This document shows, piece after piece, positions 57,900 through 64,000 of a stretch of 64,000 nucleotides of DNA. The position numbers were made by a program, and so were the translations under genes. The DNA lies in assembly GCF_012927245.1 (NCBI RefSeq), contig NZ_JABBGE010000010.1:62001-126000 (forward strand), given 5' to 3'. The notes below the pieces were generated by a model. It did no database searches, was not told the DNA's origin, and saw only the letters and a program-made list of their open reading frames with translations. Source of the stretch: Streptomyces sp. R302 (GTDB taxonomy: Bacteria > Actinomycetota > Actinomycetes > Streptomycetales > Streptomycetaceae). The number at the start of each line of letters is the position of its first letter. Within the stretch, counting starts at the first letter, position 1.

Positions 57900-60008
57900 T
57901 CAGGGGAGGTAGTCGGCCACGAGGTCGGCGAAGGCCTCCGGGGTGAGGACCTCGACGCCGAGCTTCTCGGCGGTGACCGCCTTCGAGCTGGGCCTGCCCG
58001 TGGGGGAGGGGGCGGCGACGAGGTAGCTCGTCCTCCCGTTGACGCCGCTGCCCGCCCGGCCGCCGGCCCGTTCGATGAGCTCGTTCATCTGCGAGCGGCC
58101 GAAGCCGTCGAGCCGACCGGTCATCTTCCCGGTGACGACGACCGTCCTGCCGGCGAGGGGGCCCGCGGCGGCGGGTGCGGAACCGTCCGCGTCCGCCTCG
58201 GCCGTGTCCGCCGCGCCGGCCGGGCGTCCGGGCTGCTGAGGCTCCGTCATGTTCACACCCGCCGCGATCAGTTTGTCGACGACGGGCGCGAGCGCGGCCA
58301 GTTCGGCGACGACCACCGGGGCCTTCTCCGGGCCGATGCCCTCCACGGCGAGGAGGTCCTCGGCGCTCGCGGCGCGGATCGCCTCCATCGTGCCGAAGTG
58401 GGCGGCGAGCCGCCGCGACATGCGGCGGCCGGTGCCCCGGATGCCGAGGGCGCAGAAGACCCGGCTCAGCGGGCGGCTGCGGGCCAGCTCGAACTGCTCG
58501 GCGAGCTTCGCGCCGCGCCGGGCGCTGCCGGAGGCCGCCGACAGCTGCTCCTCGGTGAGGGTGAACAGGTCGGCCACGTCGGTGACCAGACCGGCGTCGA
58601 TCAGCGCCTTGACGTAGGTCCTGCCGAGGCCGTCGACGTCGAGGACGTCGCGCCCGGCGGCGTACTCGATCAGCGGGGCGAGCGCGCAACCGGCGCCCTT
58701 CGCGCACCGCCAGCGCTCCTGGCTCTTGTCGATGTCGCCGCCGCAGTTCGGGCACGCGGCCGGCAGCGGGACCGGCACGGCGTCCTCGGGGCGCAGCTCG
58801 GCCACGGGGGCCTGCACGCGCGGGATGATGTCACCGGCCTTGTAGACGGTGACGGTGTCGCCGAGGTGGAGGTCGCGGCGGGCGATGTCCGCGGGGTTGT
58901 GCAGGGTGGCGCGGGAGACCGTGGAGCCGTCGATCTCGACCGGGTCGAGGACGGCGGTCGGCGCGAGCACGCCGGTGCGGCCCACCTCCCACACGACGTC
59001 GCGGAGCACCGTCTGCCGCTCCACCGCCGACAGCTTGTACGCGATGGCCCAGTAGGGGAAGCGGCTGCCGAGGCCCGCCTCGGCCTGCTCGGCCGCGCTG
59101 TCCGCCTTCACGACGACGCCGTCGATGCCGAAGGGGAGCCCGGCGCGCAGCGCGGCGATCGCGTCCACCCGGGCCTGCGCCTCGGCGATGGTGGCGACCA
59201 CGTGCAGCCCGGCGGGCGTGTCGGCCGTCGTGCGGACGCCGGCCGCGGCGACCGCCGCCAGCGTCTCGGCGTGCGTCGCCCCCACCGGAAGAAACGATCC
59301 GCCGTCCAGGTCGACGGCGCCGTACGCCCAGAACGCCATCTCCAGGCGGTACGGCCGGTCCTTGGCCCGCAGCGTCCCCGCCACCGCGTTCCGCGGGTTC
59401 GCGAACGGCGCGCCGCCGTGCGCCACGCGGACCCGCTGCGCCGTCTCGAACTGCTCCTGCGTGAACAGCACCTCGCCCCGCACCTCGAACGTCACCGGCT
59501 CCGCCAGCCGCTCGGGCAGCCCGACGACCGAACCCACCACATGGCTGACGTCCTCGCCGTGCGTGCCGTCGCCGCGCGTGACGACCTGCACCAGCTGGCC
59601 GTCCCGGTACCGCGCGGCGACCGCCGCGCCGTCCAGCTTCGGCTCGACGGCGAACCCGCCCTCCACCGGCCGGCCGAGCCGCCGCTGCAGGGAGGCGTCC
59701 CAGGCGACCAGCTGCTCGGGACCGAACACGTTGTCCAGACTCAGCAGCCGGGTGGTGTGCGCGACGTCGCCCGCCGGCGCGGCCCCGTCCGCGACGAGCC
59801 CCGTCGGCGAACCGGGCGCCTCGTCCGGGTGCGCCGCCTCCCACGCCAGCACGGCCAGGCGCAGCGCGTCGTACGAGGCGTCGTCCAGCGGGCTGTTCTC
59901 GCCCGCGTAGTAGGCGCCGGACGCGGCGCGCAGCCGGTCGAGCGCGTCCTCGTAGGCGGCGGAGCTGGACAGGACAAGGTGCGCCTCAGCGGCGGGAATC
60001 GCGGTCAT
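57900..60008 (-). CDS. ligA: NAD-dependent DNA ligase
   Basis: A 702-aa LigA. The order is complete: domain Ia (AYYAGENSPLDDASYDALR), the adenylation domain with Lys124 in EPKLDG, the OB fold, the zinc finger (CPNCGGDI and RCAKGAGC), the helix-hairpin-helix region and a C-terminal BRCT domain (about residues 620-702). It seals nicks using NAD. The neighbourhood (helicase, AbiEii-type gene) is not the usual one for the main replicative ligA, so this may be a second copy; that is inference. The Asp/Ala-rich insert before the BRCT domain is unusual. Confidence 0.93.
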   Translation of the reverse strand: MTAIPAAEAHLVLSSSAAYEDALDRLRAASGAYYAGENSPLDDASYDALRLAVLAWEAAHPDEAPGSPTGLVADGAAPAGDVAHTTRLLSLDNVFGPEQLVAWDASLQRRLGRPVEGGFAVEPKLDGAAVAARYRDGQLVQVVTRGDGTHGEDVSHVVGSVVGLPERLAEPVTFEVRGEVLFTQEQFETAQRVRVAHGGAPFANPRNAVAGTLRAKDRPYRLEMAFWAYGAVDLDGGSFLPVGATHAETLAAVAAAGVRTTADTPAGLHVVATIAEAQARVDAIAALRAGLPFGIDGVVVKADSAAEQAEAGLGSRFPYWAIAYKLSAVERQTVLRDVVWEVGRTGVLAPTAVLDPVEIDGSTVSRATLHNPADIARRDLHLGDTVTVYKAGDIIPRVQAPVAELRPEDAVPVPLPAACPNCGGDIDKSQERWRCAKGAGCALAPLIEYAAGRDVLDVDGLGRTYVKALIDAGLVTDVADLFTLTEEQLSAASGSARRGAKLAEQFELARSRPLSRVFCALGIRGTGRRMSRRLAAHFGTMEAIRAASAEDLLAVEGIGPEKAPVVVAELAALAPVVDKLIAAGVNMTEPQQPGRPAGAADTAEADADGSAPAAAGPLAGRTVVVTGKMTGRLDGFGRSQMNELIERAGGRAGSGVNGRTSYLVAAPSPTGRPSSKAVTAEKLGVEVLTPEAFADLVADYLP

Positions 60009-60065
60009 GGACCCATCGTGCCGTGAGGGTCTGACAACGCCCCTCCGACGCCCGGCCGGGCCCGC

Positions 60066-61073
60066 TCAGGAGGCGAACGTCGGGGCCAGCGCGGTCACCA
60101 GACGGGTGGCCAGCTCCTCCCGGAGGGACGGGCCGGAGTCCTTCCCGGCGCCCGCGTGGTCGTCGGGGAAGGCCGCCCAGTCGACCTCGCGGGCGGCCTG
60201 CTCGAACACGGCGGGGCCGAACGGCACGCCGATGTCCAGGGGCCACTCGTCGGCCTCCTTCAGGACGGTCTCCAGGAGCGGGAGGGGCAGGGTGCAGCTC
60301 TCGGCGAGGAGGACGGCGTCGTACAGGTCCTTGGCCTGCGGATGCATGTCGCAGCTCAGCCAGAGCAGCTTCCACGCCAGGGACAGTTCACGGTCCGCCG
60401 CCCGCACTTGCACTCCGGCCACCTCGGTCGGCCGCGGCGGGGTCGGCAGGCGCTCGTGGAAGACGAAGTCCAGCTGCACCTGCCCGCCGGGCAGGCCCGG
60501 CGCGCTCCACGGCAGCACGAGACGGTGGCCGGGGACCCGTTCGTAGGTCCAGATGTACTCGGTCACGGCGCCGGCGTCGTCGATCACCAGGTCCAGGTCG
60601 AGCGCCCGGGCGAGCCGGCCGGCGGACCGGCCGATGTCGTCGAGCATGGTCCGGGTGCGGGGCTCCTCGATGCGCCAGGTCTCCGGGACGACGACGAAGT
60701 CGATGTCCTTGGGCGGCCTGGCCGCCTCCCCGAACCACGCCGACATCAGCATGCTGCCCCGCAGCACCAGCGAGTCCGCCCACGCCGAGCCCGCGACCGC
60801 CGCGAGCACCAGGTCCAGGGCGGAGCGGCGGGCCGCCTGCCAGCGGGCGCGCAGCTCCGGGTCCTCGATGACGTCGTCCGTGGGACGGAAGGCCTCCCGG
60901 AAGTGCATCAGGGCCGGGTCGAAGGCGTGGTGCCGGACGGCCGCCGCCCCGACTCCGGCGGTCAGCGTGCTCGGGTGCGCACTGCTGCGCCGCCGGTACT
61001 CGGCGGCCGGCTCACCGGCCGTGCCGGGCCCGTTCGGGATCGGATCCGTCCAGGTCGTACCGCTGTCGCTCAT
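60066..61073 (-). CDS. AbiEii/AbiGii-type nucleotidyltransferase
   Basis: A 335-aa nucleotidyltransferase-fold protein. The GS-x-DxD signature is RGSMLMSAWFGEA with KDIDFVV (Gly106, Ser107, Asp123, Asp125), and the typical KDLYDAVLLAE helix follows. AbiEii proteins are toxins of type IV toxin-antitoxin systems that modify tRNA, but chromosomal relatives are diverse. It is the second gene of an operon: its ATG overlaps the stop of the upstream gene by ATGA. No classical AbiEi antitoxin is adjacent, so toxin function is uncertain. Confidence 0.8.
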   Translation of the reverse strand: MSDSGTTWTDPIPNGPGTAGEPAAEYRRRSSAHPSTLTAGVGAAAVRHHAFDPALMHFREAFRPTDDVIEDPELRARWQAARRSALDLVLAAVAGSAWADSLVLRGSMLMSAWFGEAARPPKDIDFVVVPETWRIEEPRTRTMLDDIGRSAGRLARALDLDLVIDDAGAVTEYIWTYERVPGHRLVLPWSAPGLPGGQVQLDFVFHERLPTPPRPTEVAGVQVRAADRELSLAWKLLWLSCDMHPQAKDLYDAVLLAESCTLPLPLLETVLKEADEWPLDIGVPFGPAVFEQAAREVDWAAFPDDHAGAGKDSGPSLREELATRLVTALAPTFAS

Positions 61074-61714
61074 GCCTTCTCCTCCGGGGTGCCGGGCTCC
61101 AGCCAGCCCGCGTCGATCGTCGGGTCGCTGTCGCGGAGCACCCGTTCGCGCTCCTCGCCGACCACCTCGTATCCGGCGGCGAGCAGCTCCGCGAGGAGGG
61201 CGTCGCAGGCGCGGAGCGCCTCGGGCGCCGGGCCGGGGTGCCGCTGCGTCACGAAGCGTTCGTGGCAGCCCCGGGGGCCGGGCAGGGCCCGCCGGGCGTT
61301 CCAGGAGACATGGGCCCCGTGGGGGACGACGAGCGCTTCGAGCGCGGCGCGGTCGTACGGCGACGGCAGCGCCAGCTTGAGGTGGTGCTCGTGGTAGCCG
61401 CCGCCCGGCCCCACGGGCTCCGTGCTCCACGGCACGGTCTCCACCTTGACCCGCACCGGCGCGAAGCCGTCCGCCCGCAGCGCTGCCACCAGCGCCGGAT
61501 ACCCCGTCCGGTCGGGGAGCGTCAGCATCGGCTGGACGGGCGTCCGGCCCCGGGCGAGCACGATGGTGGTGAGCTTCAGGCCCCGGCGCGCCGCCCACGC
61601 CTCCAGACGGTCCAGTTCGGGCCCGGTCGTGCGGCGGAGGGTCACGTGCGTCTCGTACGGACCCTGGGTGTCGGTGGATCCGGCGCCCTCGGGGGCCTGG
61701 TCTTTCGGGTGCAC
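61070..61714 (-). CDS. Unrecognised protein coupled to the AbiEii-type gene
   Basis: A 214-aa soluble protein. It has repeated strand-helix patterns and His-rich stretches (YETHVTLRRTTGPELDRLE, GGYHEHHLKLALPS, VVPHGAHVSWN, RGCHERFVTQRHPG). Paired HxT-like and HHLK segments faintly recall 2H-phosphoesterases, but I cannot confirm that. The GTG at 61714 has AAAGG upstream. Four-base overlap with the nucleotidyltransferase gene implies a shared role, perhaps an antitoxin-like or RNA-processing partner. Confidence 0.6.
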   Translation of the reverse strand: MHPKDQAPEGAGSTDTQGPYETHVTLRRTTGPELDRLEAWAARRGLKLTTIVLARGRTPVQPMLTLPDRTGYPALVAALRADGFAPVRVKVETVPWSTEPVGPGGGYHEHHLKLALPSPYDRAALEALVVPHGAHVSWNARRALPGPRGCHERFVTQRHPGPAPEALRACDALLAELLAAGYEVVGEERERVLRDSDPTIDAGWLEPGTPEEKA

Positions 61715-61787
61715 GTTCGAGCCTTTCTGCCTGCGGGGGTGAGTGTGCCAGACCGGCCGCCGTCCCTTCATCCGGATATGCGGACCG

Positions 61788-61793
61788 TACGAT
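61788..61793 (+). promoter_or_regulatory. Leaderless -10 box TACGAT
   Basis: TACGAT lies six nt before the ATG of the helical-repeat gene, with no ribosome binding site. Confidence 0.5.
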
Positions 61794-61799
61794 CCCCGG

Positions 61800-64000
61800 A
61801 TGCGCCCCACGTCGAACCCCCAGGCCGGCCCGAGCCCGAAGCCCCCGCATCCCGTCCCGGCGAGCCCGGAGGCGGCGCTCGCCCTGGCCGCCGCCGGAGC
61901 GGCTCCGCCCGGGTGGCGGCGGTGGCCGGACGCCGTGCTCGCGCCGTCCGTGCGGGTGGCGCTGCTGCGGGCGGAGCTCGTACGGGAGCCCGCGGCGGTG
62001 CTCGCGCACGAGGACCGCGGGGAGGTGCTGTACCAGGCCGTTCGCGGTGTGCACGCGCGCGTGGAGACGGCCGGGGCCGTACCGGGGGTGTACGCGGGCG
62101 CGCCCGCGTGCGTGCCGGAGCTCGTGCGTGAACTGGCCGGTGCCGGGGACGCCGTGCTGGAGGGGGAGGCGCTGCGGCTGGCCCGGGAAGGGCTGCGTAC
62201 GGGTGGGCTCACGAGTGGATTCGTACGCGAGGTGCTGACCCGGCTGGCGGACTCGTCGGCCGAGGGCGTGGTGCAGGGTGCGCTGAACGAACTCGCGGAG
62301 CCCTGGGCGGCGTTCGAGCCGCTGCCGCACGCCCGGCTCGCCGATCTCCTCGCGCCGTCCGCGCGGTCCGTGCCGGCGGCGACCGTCGAGGCGGTGCTCA
62401 CCGTCGCCGCCGCACACGGGCACGGGGAGCTGCTGTGGTGGGTCGCCTCGGACGCGGACCGGTTGCCGCCGGGGGTACGCGGGTGGGCGCTGGCCCTGTA
62501 CGGGGAGCAGGCGCGGCGGGAGGACGCGGCCGCGGTCCTGGACCTCGCGGGGGTGGACCCGCTGCTGCTCGCCGGACCGGCGGTGGAGTGTCTGCGCGCG
62601 ATGCACCGGCGCGGCCACTTCGTCACCGACGCGGACGTGCCCGCCGTGCTGGCCCTCGCGCTCGCCGACCACACCGTTCCGGCCGAGGCCGTGGCGACGG
62701 TGCTCTTCACCGCGCGGCACGCGCTGCTGGGCCTGCTCGTCGACGCGCCTCCGGACGATCCGGAGTGGCCGCGCCGGCTCGACCTGCTCGTCGCGCTGGA
62801 CGGGCAGGGGGTCGGGGGACTGCCGGTCGCCGGGGAGATCGCGCGTCTGCTGCCGCTCGCGCAGGCGCCGGGGCCGTTCTTGAGGGCCTTGCGCGTCCTG
62901 CGCGACCCCCGCACCGAGGACGCCGTCCTCGACGCCCTCCCGTACGCCCCCGCCGACGCCCTCCACGCGCTGGAGGCCGTGGGCGGAGCGCGTACGGTAC
63001 GCGTCCTGGGCGCGGGCCTCGGCCTCGACGCGGTGGCCCCGGACGACGCTCCGACCACACCGGAACCCGCCCTCGTCGAACGGGCGTTGCGGGGGCATCG
63101 CAAGCGCGCCCTGGAGCTCGTCTGGCTGCTGAACGACGACCCCGACGTCCGGCGACAGCTGCTCGCGCGGGTCGACGCCGCCGAGCTGCCCGCCCGCATG
63201 GCCGCCGACCTCGGCGGACCGGACGAACGCGAACTCGCCCTCCTCGCCGCCCACCTGGACCCGGAACAGCCCGTCGCCGCCCTCCGCCGCCTCGCCGCGC
63301 ACGCCGGACCGGGCCTCCTGCCCGCCCTCGCCGACCTGCTGCTCCGGATCGCCGGGGAGGCGGCCGCGGCCTGGGAGCCCGGCGGCACGGGACCCGTGCC
63401 CGGCGCGGAGCCGGTGGTGCCGGAGGAGGCCGTGGACGCGCTGAGTTCCCTGGGGCGCCGGCTGAGGCGGCGCGGCCGGATCCGGCCCGGGTGCCTCCTG
63501 GACGTGTTCCGGGACGACGACGCCGGACCGGCGCTCGTCACGGACGTGGTCCTCGGACTGCTCGAACGACCCGCGCTCACGGCAGGCGAACAGGCGGTGC
63601 TGCTACGGGTGTTGCTGGATCTCCCGCAGGCCCCGGTTCGTATGATCCGGCCCCGCGTGCATCACCTCCTGCGCCACCCCGACCGGCATGTGCGCAAGCA
63701 CGTCGTCGCCCTCCTCGCCCGCGACACCACGGGCGACGGCGTCGCGGCCGTGTCGGCGACGCTCCTCGCGCTCACGGGCCCCGACCGGGATCCGCAGACC
63801 GTACGCCAGACCCTGAGCGCCCTCGGGGACGCCGGGGCCCGCTGGGCGTCGGACGCCATCGCCGGCTGCCTCGCCCACCCCGCCATGAACGTCCGCAAGA
63901 CCGCCGCCCGCGCCCTCGCCACCGCGGGAACGCCCCGGGCCGTCCCGGCGCTCCTCGACCGCCTGGCCCGCGACGACAACCCCGGTCTGCGCACCCACCT
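61800..64000 (+). CDS. Large HEAT-like helical-repeat protein, 3' end outside the window
   Basis: The frame is open from ATG 61800 to the window edge, 733 codons, with strong codon bias. After a Pro-rich tail it consists of Leu/Ala-rich amphipathic helix pairs throughout, and the last 150 residues show clear HEAT units (HPDRHVRKHVVALLAR, HPAMNVRKTAARALATAG, AVPALLDRLARDDNPGLR). It should be an alpha-solenoid scaffold for protein-protein binding; no catalytic motif is visible so far. It is divergent from the AbiEii operon and appears leaderless. Confidence 0.8.
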   Translation, partial: MRPTSNPQAGPSPKPPHPVPASPEAALALAAAGAAPPGWRRWPDAVLAPSVRVALLRAELVREPAAVLAHEDRGEVLYQAVRGVHARVETAGAVPGVYAGAPACVPELVRELAGAGDAVLEGEALRLAREGLRTGGLTSGFVREVLTRLADSSAEGVVQGALNELAEPWAAFEPLPHARLADLLAPSARSVPAATVEAVLTVAAAHGHGELLWWVASDADRLPPGVRGWALALYGEQARREDAAAVLDLAGVDPLLLAGPAVECLRAMHRRGHFVTDADVPAVLALALADHTVPAEAVATVLFTARHALLGLLVDAPPDDPEWPRRLDLLVALDGQGVGGLPVAGEIARLLPLAQAPGPFLRALRVLRDPRTEDAVLDALPYAPADALHALEAVGGARTVRVLGAGLGLDAVAPDDAPTTPEPALVERALRGHRKRALELVWLLNDDPDVRRQLLARVDAAELPARMAADLGGPDERELALLAAHLDPEQPVAALRRLAAHAGPGLLPALADLLLRIAGEAAAAWEPGGTGPVPGAEPVVPEEAVDALSSLGRRLRRRGRIRPGCLLDVFRDDDAGPALVTDVVLGLLERPALTAGEQAVLLRVLLDLPQAPVRMIRPRVHHLLRHPDRHVRKHVVALLARDTTGDGVAAVSATLLALTGPDRDPQTVRQTLSALGDAGARWASDAIAGCLAHPAMNVRKTAARALATAGTPRAVPALLDRLARDDNPGLRTH

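Noticed and set aside
61715..63998. Long minus-strand frames opposite the helical-repeat gene
   Set aside because: Composition is Arg/Pro/Gly-rich without family motifs, whereas the plus strand encodes recognisable HEAT repeats.

Overview
The window is very GC-rich, uses GTG and TTG starts freely, has strong third-codon GC bias and carries many genes with a TANNNT box 6-8 nt before the start codon. Gene content (DUF6643-type, Rv1733c-type and GAF/PucR proteins, a cold-shock protein next to a DEAD-box helicase, two ROK proteins, an EF-hand calerythrin-like protein) points to a Streptomyces chromosome. I saw no rRNA, tRNA, CRISPR array, insertion sequence or phage gene.

Layout. 1-4.5 kb: a 3' gene fragment, a PlsC acyltransferase, a thioredoxin, a flavin reductase and the electron-transfer flavoprotein operon etfBA, closed by a strong terminator. 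4.5-8.1 kb: a CitE/HpcH-like aldolase, a LacI-family regulator and a ROK sugar kinase with a palindromic LacI-type operator in the divergent gap. 8.05-8.65 kb: a repeat-rich convergent gap built from 15-bp tandem arrays and copies of the 3' ends of both flanking genes. 8.9-36.6 kb: mostly housekeeping and accessory genes, including a TmrB-like kinase/NUDIX fusion, a metallo-beta-lactamase-fold hydrolase, an M20 peptidase, a geranylgeranyl-reductase-like flavoprotein, a TetR regulator with three operator copies, a ROK repressor, a methyltransferase, an anti-sigma-like ATPase, a PLP enzyme, SRPBCC proteins, a DeoR regulator, an 812-aa membrane hydrolase, a beta-helix/AAA ATPase fusion with a GGATCC array upstream, an HpnB-like glycosyltransferase, a racemase, Lnt, a NUDIX enzyme and a GAF/PucR regulator.

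36.8-55.7 kb is the most distinctive part and looks like a biosynthetic gene cluster without PKS, NRPS or terpene-cyclase genes. A plus-strand group encodes a double-length CoA-transferase, an EntE-like acid-activating enzyme and a nucleotide-sugar 6-dehydrogenase. Two divergent, translationally coupled operons then fire from one AT-richer gap at 48.24-48.50 kb. The left operon has a Gfo/Idh oxidoreductase, a fused sugar-isomerase/M20 deacylase, an Ldh_2-family dehydrogenase, a second Gfo/Idh enzyme and a small conserved protein. The right operon has two DegT-family sugar aminotransferases, an FAD amine-oxidase-like enzyme, a second AMP-forming ligase, a methyltransferase and a UbiA membrane prenyltransferase. 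The logic (6-dehydrogenase, sugar oxidoreductases, aminotransferases, deacylase, acid activation, prenyl transfer, methylation) suggests an amino-sugar, aminocyclitol or amino-uronate core that is acylated and possibly prenylated. The product cannot be read from sequence alone.

55.7-64 kb: a cold-shock gene with a structured leader and a DEAD-box helicase behind an attenuator-like hairpin, an NAD-dependent DNA ligase, an AbiEii-type nucleotidyltransferase coupled to an unknown partner, and the start of a long helical-repeat protein that runs off the end.
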